Positions 5,137 through 13,013 of a DNA stretch of 20,188 nucleotides are shown one piece after another. The position numbers were made by a program, and so were the translations under genes. The number at the start of each line of letters is the position of its first letter. The first letter of the stretch is position 1. The notes under the pieces are model-generated. The model saw only the letters and a list, made by a program, of their open reading frames with translations. It was not told the DNA's origin and searched no databases. Source of the stretch: a virus; the IMG/VR virus record IMGVR_UViG_3300022592_000191, positions 1-20,188 of that record; one strand, 5' to 3'.

Positions 5137-7632
5137 ATGCGATTTTATACCAATGTGTTTCCCTTCGGTAACGAAATGCGTGTCCGAGGATACGAAGATG
5201 GTAAACCCTTTAGTGAAAAAATAGAATTCTTTCCAACCCTGTATGTGCCATCCAAGAAGTCAGATTCTAGATGGCGCACACTTGATGGTCAGATTGTAGA
5301 TGAAGTTCGTCCAGGAACTGTCAAGGAAACACGTGAGTTCGTGAAAACCTATGACGATGTTTCTGGATTCAGCATTTATGGGAATACCAATTACGTTTAT
5401 CAATTTATCAGCGATATGTGGGAAAGCGACATTCGTTTTGACCCAGAACATGTTCGCACGTTTTACATTGATATTGAAACATCAACCGAGAATGGTTTCC
5501 CAGATATTAAATCTGCCAATGAAGAAATCCTTCTTATCACTGTAAAAGACAGTAAGACTAAACAGATTATTACATTTGGTTCACGTCCATTCTATGGAAA
5601 CACACGTGACGATGTTCAGTACATTCAATCAACAAACGAACTGCAACTTCTGAAGGACTTCCTGTCTTTCTGGTCAAAGAACTATCCCGATATCGTCACT
5701 GGTTGGAACACCGAGTTCTTCGATATACCTTATCTCATTCGCAGAATAGAAAGAGAACTTGGCGAGCAATATTCTAAGAAACTTTCGCCATGGGGTTTTA
5801 TCAATGAACGTAAAACATTCATCAAGGGTAACGAAGAAATTCACTACGATATCCATGGTATCTCTCATCTAGATTATCTTGCTCTCTACAAGAAATTCAC
5901 TTATCAGAAACAAGAGTCATATCGTCTTGACTACATTGCCGAACAAGAACTCGGCGATAAAAAGAAAGTCAATCCTGGCGATGACTTCAAAGCATTTTAC
6001 ACACATCACTGGGAAGACTTCGTTCTCTATAACATTCATGACGTAGAGTTGGTTGAGAAGTTGGAAGATAAGATGCGTCTTATCGAGTTGAACCTAACCA
6101 TGGCGTATAACGCAAAGATTAACTATGAGGATGTTTTCTCACAGGTAAGAATGTGGGATGCGATTATCTACAATCACTTGCGTAAAAAGCATGTTGTTAT
6201 TCCAACCAAATCCTATGGTGCTGGCAAGGATACACAATTTGAAGGTGCTTACGTTAAAGATCCACTGATTGGTATGCATAAATGGGTTGCGTCATTTGAC
6301 TTGAACAGTCTATATCCGCACTTGATTATGCAATACAACATCAGTCCAGAAACATTGACACTTGAAAAGATTCCATGTTCAGTTGAGAAGTTGTTGAACC
6401 AAGAGGTTGACACTTCCTATGCAAAACAAAGGGATCTGACCATGACTGCGAACGGATGGTGTTATCGCAGGGATGTTAAAGGTTTCATGCCAGAGTTGAT
6501 GGAAAAGATGTATTCCGACCGAAGCAAATTCAAGAAACAAATGCTCCGTGTTCAACAGGACTACGAACATGATAAATCCAACAAGAGTTTGGTCAAGGAA
6601 ATCTCTCGACTGAATAACCTGCAGATGGCAATGAAGATTGCGTTGAACTCTGCTTATGGTGCCATGGGTAATCAGTATTTCCGTTACTTCGATATTCGTA
6701 TGGCTGAAGGTATTACCACTTCTGGTCAGTTGTCTATTCGTTGGATGGCAAACGAGTTTAATCGTTATATGAATAAGATTATGAAGTCAACAGATAAAGA
6801 CTACGTAATCGCAATTGATACTGACTCAATCTATCTGACACTTGAAGATCTTGTTGAACATGTTTGCGCAGGTAAAACTGACGAGCAGAAAATCAAGTAT
6901 ATGGATAAGATCTGCGAAGATATGTTCCAACCATTCATTGATTCGACATATCAAAAGTTGGCTGACTATATGAATGCGTATAGTCAAAAGATGATTATGA
7001 AACGAGAGGTGCTTGCCGACAAGGCAATCTGGACTGCAAAGAAGAGATACATATTGAATGTACACAACTCAGAGGGTGTTCAGTTTGCCAAACCCAAGCT
7101 AAAAGTCATGGGTCTTGAGATGGTCAAGTCGTCAACTCCAATGGTTATCCGTGACAAGTTGAAAGACTCCATTGAGGTTATCCTTGATGGTGACGAACGT
7201 AAGTTGCATACATATATCAATAACTTCCATCAGGAGTTTAAGAAGATGCCAGTTGAGGATATCTCTTTCCCACGTGGCGTCAATGGTATGAAGACTTATT
7301 CTGGTTCGTCAATCTATTCCAAAGGCACACCTATCCATGTTCGTGGTTCTCTTTTGTTCAATCACTACATAAAAAAGATGGGTCTTGACAAGAAGTATCA
7401 ACCTATCAAAGATGGTGACAAGATTCGTTTCGTTTATGTCAAAAAGCCAAACCCATTCAACGAAGATGTCATTGCATTCCCAAGTGAACTTCCAAAAGAG
7501 TTTGGTTTGCATGACTTTATCGATTATGATCTGCAGTTTGAAAAGACTTTCCTTGATGCAATGCAAACTGTAATCCAACCACTTGGATGGAACACTGAAG
7601 AAAAAACAAATCTGGAGGACTTCTTTGGATAA
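5137..7632 (+). CDS. 43: DNA polymerase, family B, T4 gp43-like
   Basis: Replicative polymerase of 831 residues (T4 gp43 is 898), apparently intact and uninterrupted. The proofreading domain has Exo I YIDIET with Asp112 and Glu114, the T4 numbering; Exo II NTEFFD ending at Asp196; Exo III YNIHDVE with Asp302. The polymerase domain has motif A FDLNSLYP (Asp388), motif B KIALNSAYGAMGN (500-512) and motif C IDTDS (Asp561, Asp563). The C-terminus ends NLEDFFG, the short acidic-aromatic tail expected to bind the gp45 sliding clamp. The last codons also hold the GGAGG ribosome site of the next gene. It follows the exonuclease by 3 bases and is served by the promoter at 4946-4974. Confidence 0.97.
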   Translation: MRFYTNVFPFGNEMRVRGYEDGKPFSEKIEFFPTLYVPSKKSDSRWRTLDGQIVDEVRPGTVKETREFVKTYDDVSGFSIYGNTNYVYQFISDMWESDIRFDPEHVRTFYIDIETSTENGFPDIKSANEEILLITVKDSKTKQIITFGSRPFYGNTRDDVQYIQSTNELQLLKDFLSFWSKNYPDIVTGWNTEFFDIPYLIRRIERELGEQYSKKLSPWGFINERKTFIKGNEEIHYDIHGISHLDYLALYKKFTYQKQESYRLDYIAEQELGDKKKVNPGDDFKAFYTHHWEDFVLYNIHDVELVEKLEDKMRLIELNLTMAYNAKINYEDVFSQVRMWDAIIYNHLRKKHVVIPTKSYGAGKDTQFEGAYVKDPLIGMHKWVASFDLNSLYPHLIMQYNISPETLTLEKIPCSVEKLLNQEVDTSYAKQRDLTMTANGWCYRRDVKGFMPELMEKMYSDRSKFKKQMLRVQQDYEHDKSNKSLVKEISRLNNLQMAMKIALNSAYGAMGNQYFRYFDIRMAEGITTSGQLSIRWMANEFNRYMNKIMKSTDKDYVIAIDTDSIYLTLEDLVEHVCAGKTDEQKIKYMDKICEDMFQPFIDSTYQKLADYMNAYSQKMIMKREVLADKAIWTAKKRYILNVHNSEGVQFAKPKLKVMGLEMVKSSTPMVIRDKLKDSIEVILDGDERKLHTYINNFHQEFKKMPVEDISFPRGVNGMKTYSGSSIYSKGTPIHVRGSLLFNHYIKKMGLDKKYQPIKDGDKIRFVYVKKPNPFNEDVIAFPSELPKEFGLHDFIDYDLQFEKTFLDAMQTVIQPLGWNTEEKTNLEDFFG

Positions 7633-8173
7633 TATTAGAATCATTAAGACTGGCATAAATGTCAGTCGCATTCTCTACGAACTGGAACAGTATCCAGAAG
7701 ATTGGGGTCATCAACGCAATGTTAAAGATACAGAGTCTTTGCTTGATAGAGGATACAAAGATGTCGAGGCTGATGTTCTGCAGTTAATCATGGGTGGTGT
7801 TGAGAAGTCAGAAGACTTTGTTGGTGATAGTGAACTTTGCATTATTACACCAGCATATCACAAACACAAATACATTGTGAACTTTTTGAAACGACACTTC
7901 AAGAATGTCAGTCGTTGTGGTTTTCTTAAGTTGCCAGTTGGCGGCACAGTAGGACTACATATTGACGAGGGAACCTACTATGATACACGTGATAGATACC
8001 TTCTTTCAATACAGGGCAGATATCGTTACTTTGTTGGTGACGAATATGTAGATGTAGAGCCAGGAACTCTGTTGTGGTTTAACAATAAACTACCTCATGG
8101 CACTGAAAACATTGGAGATGTCCCTAGGATTACTTTTGTATTTGATGTTCCTCATAGCAAGAATAATCCATAA
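7625..8173 (+). CDS. Asp/Asn hydroxylase-like 2OG-Fe(II) oxygenase
   Basis: 182 residues by the start chosen here. The double-stranded beta-helix core has HID (His112, Asp114), a distal LPHG (His158) and PRITFVFDV with Arg168, giving the HxD...H...R set that binds iron and 2-oxoglutarate. The segment LLSIQGRYRYFVGDEY followed by EPGTLLWFNN resembles the aspartyl/asparaginyl beta-hydroxylase branch. Substrate unknown: a protein side chain, a small molecule or a nucleic acid are all possible. The start is TTG at 7625 because GGAGG (7614-7618) lies 6 bases upstream; no ATG is suitable, as the one at 7583 lies deep in the polymerase gene. It overlaps the polymerase by 8 bases. Lacks the clamp-like tail of the larger oxygenase. 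Confidence 0.8.
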   Translation: MDNIRIIKTGINVSRILYELEQYPEDWGHQRNVKDTESLLDRGYKDVEADVLQLIMGGVEKSEDFVGDSELCIITPAYHKHKYIVNFLKRHFKNVSRCGFLKLPVGGTVGLHIDEGTYYDTRDRYLLSIQGRYRYFVGDEYVDVEPGTLLWFNNKLPHGTENIGDVPRITFVFDVPHSKNNP

Positions 8174-8202
8174 TTGACATACAAAGAAATAAAGGGTATA
8201 AT
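8174..8202 (+). promoter_or_regulatory. Exact consensus sigma-70 promoter before thioredoxin-uvsX
   Basis: TTGACA (8174-8179), 17-base spacer ending GGG, TATAAT (8197-8202). It begins right after the stop codon of the hydroxylase. Start near 8209 leaves a leader of about 29 bases including GGAGG before the ATG at 8238. It is the clearest intergenic promoter in the window. Confidence 0.9.
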
Positions 8203-8237
8203 ATGAGTATAGAGTTGATATTAAAATTGGAGGATAA

Positions 8238-8489
8238 ATGAAAGCATTGAAATTTTCAGCATCATGGTGTGGTCCATGTCAGGGATTGAAGACAGTTGTT
8301 GCTGGCGCAGAAGGCAAGCATAATGTCGAGATCGTAGATTATGATATTGACACATGCGGATCTATCACATCCCAATATCACATTCGTGGTGTTCCTACAA
8401 TGATTCTTCTCAATGACGAAGGTGGCGAAGTCAAACGCCATGTTGGTATGATGGATGAGAAGACGTTACTTGAATTTTTAAAGGGGTAA
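8238..8489 (+). CDS. Thioredoxin-like protein
   Basis: 83 residues, short for a thioredoxin (usually about 105) and nearer glutaredoxin size, but with the thioredoxin active site WCGPC (Cys11, Cys14) and the cis-proline loop GVPT (Pro53). It would act as a cytoplasmic dithiol reductant, for example for a phage or host ribonucleotide reductase; that partner is not in this window. The N-terminal strand and helix of classical thioredoxin are missing, as is usual for small phage redoxins. GGAGG precedes the ATG. It is the first gene behind an exact consensus promoter and shares that transcript with uvsX, 2 bases downstream. Confidence 0.9.
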   Translation: MKALKFSASWCGPCQGLKTVVAGAEGKHNVEIVDYDIDTCGSITSQYHIRGVPTMILLNDEGGEVKRHVGMMDEKTLLEFLKG

Positions 8490-8491
8490 AC

Positions 8492-9562
8492 ATGGGTCTT
8501 TTAGACAAACTAAAAAGTAATTCATTGGTCAAGGATGCTTCTGTCCTTAGCCAATCTAAATTCTTCACTAAGAAGGATATGATTCAAACGCAGATTCCTG
8601 CATTGAATGTGGCACTCTCTGGTGAACTGGATGGTGGTTTCGTTCCTGGACTTACACTTTGGTGTGGTCCGAGTAAGCATTTTAAATCTATGTTCTCTTT
8701 GCTAATGGCAAAGGCATATATGGACAAGTACCCAGAAGCAGTTATGATTTTCTACGACTGTGAGTTTGGTACACCACAGGCATATTTTGAATCACTTGGT
8801 ATTGACCAAGATCGTATTCTTCACGTGCCGATTATGAACATGGAAGAATTTAAGTTTGACTGTTTGAAGCAGTTGGAAAACTTGGATCGTGGTGATCGTG
8901 TTATCTTTGTTATCGATTCACTTGGTAACATGGCATCTAAGAAAGAAATGGAAGATGCACTTGAAGGTAAGTCTGTTGCCGACATGTCCCGTGCAAAACA
9001 AATGAAGTCGATCTTCCGTATGATCACTCCATATTTGAATCGTCTTGACATTCCAATGGTTGCTGTTAATCACATCTATATGGAACAGGGTTTATATCCA
9101 AAGGCAATCGTATCTGGTGGAACTGGTATCTACCTTTCTGCAGATAACATCTACATCATTGGTCGTCAACAAGAGAAAGAAGGAACTGAGGTTATCGGTT
9201 ACAACTTCATTATCAATGTTGAGAAATCTCGCCATGTCCGTGAGAAGTCAAAGATTCCAGTTTGCGTTAAGCATGAGGGTGGTCTTTCTCGTTGGTCTGG
9301 TTTGCTTGAGATGGCACTTGAATCTGGTCATGTTATTAAACCAAGCAATGGTTGGTATTCTAAAGTCGATCGTGAGTCTGGTGAAGTTGAAGAAAAGAAA
9401 TATCGTATCAAAGATACAGATACAAAAGACTTCTGGCTTCCAATTTTGACTTCACCATCTTTCCGTGCATGGGTAAAAGAAAATTACCATGTATCAAATG
9501 GTGACATGATTAAGGACGAAGACATTGAAGCTGAACTTGCTGCAATGATGGAAGACGAATAA
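8492..9562 (+). CDS. uvsX: UvsX-like RecA-family recombinase
   Basis: Strand-exchange protein for recombination-dependent replication and repair, forming ATP-dependent filaments on single-stranded DNA. 356 residues (T4 UvsX 391). Walker A is GPSKHFKS (59-66), with the phage-type GPSKxFKS pattern rather than the bacterial GPESSGKT; Walker B is VIFVID (137-142). The putative DNA-binding loops lie around SRAKQMKSIFRM and VSGGTGIYLSAD. The acidic C-terminus ends AAMMEDE, typical of RecA-like proteins. Transcribed with thioredoxin from the promoter at 8174-8202, with AAGGGG as ribosome site. Confidence 0.95.
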   Translation: MGLLDKLKSNSLVKDASVLSQSKFFTKKDMIQTQIPALNVALSGELDGGFVPGLTLWCGPSKHFKSMFSLLMAKAYMDKYPEAVMIFYDCEFGTPQAYFESLGIDQDRILHVPIMNMEEFKFDCLKQLENLDRGDRVIFVIDSLGNMASKKEMEDALEGKSVADMSRAKQMKSIFRMITPYLNRLDIPMVAVNHIYMEQGLYPKAIVSGGTGIYLSADNIYIIGRQQEKEGTEVIGYNFIINVEKSRHVREKSKIPVCVKHEGGLSRWSGLLEMALESGHVIKPSNGWYSKVDRESGEVEEKKYRIKDTDTKDFWLPILTSPSFRAWVKENYHVSNGDMIKDEDIEAELAAMMEDE

Positions 9563-9563
9563 T

Positions 9564-9890
9564 ATGCAAAAGATGCGTGGTCACGTTGTGATGGAAAACA
9601 AACACAATGGTAATCGTGCGATAAAGTTGACAGACAAACCGTATGAGGGTATAATTTTCTCATACGGTGCTGTTTCCTTTGAAGAAGTTGATGACCATTT
9701 AAAGATTAAGTTTGATTATGATATTCATAATGATGCTGGATACGATCTAGTCAAAGAAGAATTTGAACAATATCTTGGCGACTTCCTTCAGGAACTTATC
9801 CGTTACGGTCTAGAAAATAATGAACTAATTTACACAGGTGGAATTGATGAGAATAGAACAGGCGATCCTATCGAACCTGATACACAATGA
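9564..9890 (+). CDS. Conserved protein between uvsX and helicase, unknown
   Basis: 108 residues, acidic, with a beta-rich first half (KPYEGIIFSYGAVSFEEV) and a helical second half (YDLVKEEFEQYLGDFLQEL, then NNELIYTGGIDEN). A similar small protein between uvsX and gene 41 is, as I recall, seen in marine T4-like phages; no function known to me. In-frame ATGs at 9573 and 9591 are alternative starts; none has a strong ribosome site. The coding sequence contains an exact consensus promoter embedded in a perfect inverted repeat, and its 3' end overlaps the helicase gene by 44 bases. Confidence 0.75.
   Translation: MQKMRGHVVMENKHNGNRAIKLTDKPYEGIIFSYGAVSFEEVDDHLKIKFDYDIHNDAGYDLVKEEFEQYLGDFLQELIRYGLENNELIYTGGIDENRTGDPIEPDTQ
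9627..9655 (+). promoter_or_regulatory. Exact consensus sigma-70 promoter before the helicase
   Basis: TTGACA (9627-9632), 17-base spacer ending GGG, TATAAT (9650-9655), inside the small gene at 9564. Start near 9662, about 185 bases before the helicase ATG. The spacer shares ACAAA at positions 2-6 and GGG at the end with the promoter at 8174. Confidence 0.75.
9638..9668. promoter_or_regulatory. Perfect 10-bp inverted repeat around the -10 box, candidate operator
   Basis: ACCGTATGAG (9638-9647) is repeated inverted as CTCATACGGT (9659-9668) around an 11-base centre that contains TATAAT. Arm centres are 21 bp apart, two turns of B-DNA, so a dimer could contact both arms on one face. A repressor bound here would block the promoter. 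As RNA it is a 10-bp hairpin without a U-run. The regulator is unknown. Confidence 0.6.
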
Positions 9891-11244
9891 AGAATATTGC
9901 CGTAAGGTAGTTCCACATTTGAAGCGTGAGTATTTTGCAGATAGAAAAGAAGCAGCAATTGCTTCTTTGTTACTTTCGTTTTTTGAGCAGTATAATAAAC
10001 CAGCTAGTCCTGAGATTTTGTCCATTGAAATTGGCAATCTCAAGGGATATACTGACAAAGAGATTCCTGAGTTACAGGAATATGTTAAACAACTAACTCA
10101 TGAAGAATCGAATCAAGAATGGTTGATTCAACAAAGTGAGAAGTTCTGTAAAGACAGGGCAGTTTATAATGCTATTCTTGGATCTATTAAAATCATCGAG
10201 GGAAACGATAAGAATCACACGCAAGATGCCATCCCCTCTATTTTGTCTGAAGCACTTGCTGTTTGCTTCGATAACCATGTCGGTCATGACTATCTTCAGG
10301 ATGCTGAATCTCGCTATGATTTTTATCATAGGGTGGAAGAGAAAGTTCCATTCGATCTTGACATGTTCAATAAAATCACTAAGGGTGGTTTGTCAAAGAA
10401 AACCCTTAACATCGCACTTGCTGGTACTGGTGTCGGTAAGTCTTTGTTTATGTGCCATGTTGGTGCTTCTGTTTTAATGCAGGGTAGAAATGTTCTTTAC
10501 ATCACAATGGAGATGGCTGAAGAACGTATCGCCGAACGTATTGATGCAAACTTATTGAATCTTACGATGGATGAGTTGAAGGTAGTTGATCGCGATATCT
10601 TTGAGAATCGTCTTGGTAAAATCTCTGACAAAACTAAGGGTAAACTTATTGTCAAAGAATATCCAACTGCCTCTGCCCATGCTGGTCACTTCCGTGCTCT
10701 ACTTGAAGAGTTGAAGTTGAAGCGTGAGTTTAGTCCAGATATTATCTTCATTGACTATCTGAACATTTGTGCAAGTCAGCGTATGAAGATGGGTGCTTCT
10801 GTGAACTCTTATACATATATTAAGTCAATCGCAGAAGAACTTCGTGGTTTGGCAGTTGAGTATAATGTTCCGATTGTTTCTGCAACACAAACAACTCGAT
10901 CTGGTTATACGAACTCTGACCCAGGACTTGAAGATACTTCTGAATCTTTTGGCTTGCCAGCGACAGCCGACTTTATGTTTGCGTTGGTGTCGAATGAAGA
11001 GTTGGAAGCATTGAATCAAATTATTGTTAAGCAGTTGAAGAATCGTTATAATGACCCAGGATATTATAAGCGATTTGTGATTGGTATTGATCGAGCGAAG
11101 ATGAAACTGTATGATGTTGAAGCATCTGCTCAAGAAGGTTTAAGTGATAGTGGTTCCAAAGATGACGACAAACCTTTATTCGATAAAAGTGATTTTGGTA
11201 GACGAATACATAATGAGTCGGGATTTAAAGGGTTCAAGTTTTAG
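9847..11244 (+). CDS. 41: Replicative DNA helicase, T4 gp41 / DnaB family
   Basis: 465 residues (T4 gp41 475). A helical N-terminal domain of about 170 residues precedes a RecA-like motor: Walker A GTGVGKS (193-199), Walker B IIFIDYLN (299-306), a SATQTTRSGY sensor-like segment and a DTSESFGLPATADF segment as in gp41. It forms the hexamer that unwinds the fork 5' to 3' and works with a primase not in this window. The start at 9847 has AGGTGG 6 bases upstream; GTG at 9838 overlaps that site and is less likely. The first 44 bases overlap the preceding gene. The C-terminus ends FKGFKF, without the clamp-like tail. Confidence 0.95.
   Translation: MRIEQAILSNLIHNEEYCRKVVPHLKREYFADRKEAAIASLLLSFFEQYNKPASPEILSIEIGNLKGYTDKEIPELQEYVKQLTHEESNQEWLIQQSEKFCKDRAVYNAILGSIKIIEGNDKNHTQDAIPSILSEALAVCFDNHVGHDYLQDAESRYDFYHRVEEKVPFDLDMFNKITKGGLSKKTLNIALAGTGVGKSLFMCHVGASVLMQGRNVLYITMEMAEERIAERIDANLLNLTMDELKVVDRDIFENRLGKISDKTKGKLIVKEYPTASAHAGHFRALLEELKLKREFSPDIIFIDYLNICASQRMKMGASVNSYTYIKSIAEELRGLAVEYNVPIVSATQTTRSGYTNSDPGLEDTSESFGLPATADFMFALVSNEELEALNQIIVKQLKNRYNDPGYYKRFVIGIDRAKMKLYDVEASAQEGLSDSGSKDDDKPLFDKSDFGRRIHNESGFKGFKF
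10025..10053 (+). promoter_or_regulatory. Possible sigma-70 promoter within the helicase gene
   Basis: TTGAAA (10025-10030), 17-base spacer, TATACT (10048-10053); 10 of 12 bases match the consensus. It is deep in coding sequence and far from the next start, so it may be fortuitous. Confidence 0.3.
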
Positions 11245-11253
11245 GAGAAAAAT

Positions 11254-12606
11254 ATGGTAAAGGTAATTGTAGCAGATAGAAAACACGATTGTTCCCATCT
11301 GGTTGGGCAATTCTTAGATGAGTCACACTACGACATTCTTATTGAAGAAGACTGTGATGTGTATATGCCAGCAACCTGCGATATCGGAACACAATCAGCA
11401 TGTGAATTAAATCGCGATTGTGCCGCATGCGATAAGGGCACTGATGAGCAACGCATTGCGTTTAAGTTCCGCAAGAACTTCTTCACGAAAGAACAACAAG
11501 ATGCAGCATATGCTGGTCTGCGTGAAGCTGCAACCGAAACTCAAAACCGTGGAGCTGCAGCTGGACCACGTGGTGAGAAGTTGGGTAATCGTGAGTGGGT
11601 TCGTGAATATGAATACGACATCGTTGAGTATTTTATGAATCCAGTTGACAATCTTTTCGGTGAAGATCCGATTGAAGAAATTAAGAAGAAGCATGCTGGT
11701 AAGCGTGAGGCTATCTCCAATCGTAACAATGTTTGGTCAATCGAACGCACAAAAGAAATCAACTTCAACTTTGAAGAGTGGGTTGAAAAGACACGCAAGT
11801 TGCCAAAAGAAGAACAGATCAAAGAAGGAAACTTCGTTGCTGATAAGTTAATCTGCGCAACTACCTATGCCAACTCTGTGTTCTCTGGTATCGCTGGTTG
11901 GTTCGATCGTTATCCTCGTATTCCTTATGGTCGTGCAACTGCATATACCGCAAAGAATCCAGAGAAGTTTGCCCTTGCGTTTCCATTCCTACAAACTTTG
12001 GCAAAAGGTTTCAAGGATTTGATGCCATGGCGATATAACAATCAGATGGAAGCGATTAAGAAAATTGATCCAGCATTCATTGTTCCAGGAACTCCGTTCA
12101 CAACTATTACTGTGAACAAAACATTCCGCACTGCTGCTCACTATGACGCTGGTGATTTTTGGCCAGGACTTTCAAACCTGTTGGTTCTGTCAAACAATGG
12201 TAACTACACTGGTGGATATTTGATTGCACCTGAGTATCGTGTTGCAGTTAATGTGCGTCCTGGCGATCTGTTATTGATTAACAATCACGAAGTTCTGCAT
12301 GGCAATACACCTATCGTTCTTGGTGACGATGAAGCTGAACGAATCTCTTTGGTATGTTATCTTCGTGATGGTATGCTTCAACTTGGTTCAAAAGACTATG
12401 AAGACTGCCGTTATCAGTATGTCGAAGATCGTAAAAACAATAAGGAACATCCACTGCAACGTAAGTTGTGGAATGGTGTGTCTGAAGGTATGTGGGCACA
12501 GGATGAATGGTATGACTATCTGAGAAATAAACTTGGTCAAGAAGTTCTTGAGAAGTATCACCCAGAGTCTATCAAATCAAATTCACTTGATGAGTTCTTC
12601 GGATGA
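11254..12606 (+). CDS. TET/JBP-like 2OG-Fe(II) dioxygenase with clamp-type tail
   Basis: 450 residues. The catalytic barrel lies at about 275-375: FTTITVNKTFRTAAHYDAG with His296 and Asp298, NLLVLSNNGNYTGGYLIAPEY, a second iron ligand in HEVLHGNTP (His349) and AERISLVCYLR with Arg363 for 2-oxoglutarate. This pattern looks like the TET/JBP branch, enzymes that hydroxylate the 5-methyl group of thymine or 5-methylcytosine in DNA; phage members are known and tend to sit next to glycosyltransferases. The N-terminal 75 residues hold six cysteines (13, 34, 42, 50, 56, 59) and may bind metal. The last residues SLDEFFG resemble the polymerase tail. It overlaps the cytidylyltransferase (ATGA) and has AGGAGA before its start. 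The 2OG fold is secure; the TET/JBP placement and DNA substrate are inference. Confidence 0.8.
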   Translation: MVKVIVADRKHDCSHLVGQFLDESHYDILIEEDCDVYMPATCDIGTQSACELNRDCAACDKGTDEQRIAFKFRKNFFTKEQQDAAYAGLREAATETQNRGAAAGPRGEKLGNREWVREYEYDIVEYFMNPVDNLFGEDPIEEIKKKHAGKREAISNRNNVWSIERTKEINFNFEEWVEKTRKLPKEEQIKEGNFVADKLICATTYANSVFSGIAGWFDRYPRIPYGRATAYTAKNPEKFALAFPFLQTLAKGFKDLMPWRYNNQMEAIKKIDPAFIVPGTPFTTITVNKTFRTAAHYDAGDFWPGLSNLLVLSNNGNYTGGYLIAPEYRVAVNVRPGDLLLINNHEVLHGNTPIVLGDDEAERISLVCYLRDGMLQLGSKDYEDCRYQYVEDRKNNKEHPLQRKLWNGVSEGMWAQDEWYDYLRNKLGQEVLEKYHPESIKSNSLDEFFG

Positions 12607-13013
12607 GAAGCGGATTTACCTGCTCCACATTTGACCTGCTGCATGCTGGTCACATACTAATGCTTAAAGAAGCACGGGAACAGTGTGACTTTTTGGTAGT
12701 GGGATTGCAAACTGATCCCACTATCGATCGTCCAGATACAAAGAACAAACCAGTTCAAAGTGTAGTTGAACGCTGGATTCAACTAGACGCTGTTAAATAT
12801 GTTGATCAGATTATTGTATATCAAACTGAGAAAGATCTTGAAGACTTGCTGAAGATTCTTGACATTGATGTAAGAATCCTCGGTGATGAGTATGCAGAAA
12901 AACCTTTCACTGGCAAAGAAATTTGCCTTGCAAGGGGAATTGAGCTATACTTTAATAAACGGGAACATTCTTTCTCCACAACTGAATTGAGACAAAGGGT
13001 TAAACAATTATGA
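12603..13013 (+). CDS. Cytidylyltransferase-like nucleotidyltransferase (TagD/RfaE type)
   Basis: 136 residues, the whole length of a single-domain nucleotidyltransferase such as glycerol-3-phosphate cytidylyltransferase. The signature HxGH is in FDLLHAGH (His14, His17), and FSTTELRQR near the end corresponds to the (I/F)STTxxR motif. It would join CTP or ATP to a phosphorylated polyol, sugar or pyridine compound, releasing pyrophosphate. It lies between the TET/JBP-like dioxygenase and the glycosyltransferase with ATGA overlaps on both sides, so it probably makes an activated donor for the same pathway. Substrate cannot be read from the sequence; a role unrelated to DNA modification remains possible. 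Confidence 0.85.
   Translation: MRSGFTCSTFDLLHAGHILMLKEAREQCDFLVVGLQTDPTIDRPDTKNKPVQSVVERWIQLDAVKYVDQIIVYQTEKDLEDLLKILDIDVRILGDEYAEKPFTGKEICLARGIELYFNKREHSFSTTELRQRVKQL
12923..12951 (+). promoter_or_regulatory. Candidate sigma-70 promoter before the glycosyltransferase
   Basis: TTGCCT (12923-12928), 17-base spacer, TATACT (12946-12951), 9 of 12 consensus bases. It is 59 bases before the glycosyltransferase ATG, inside the cytidylyltransferase gene. Confidence 0.4.
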
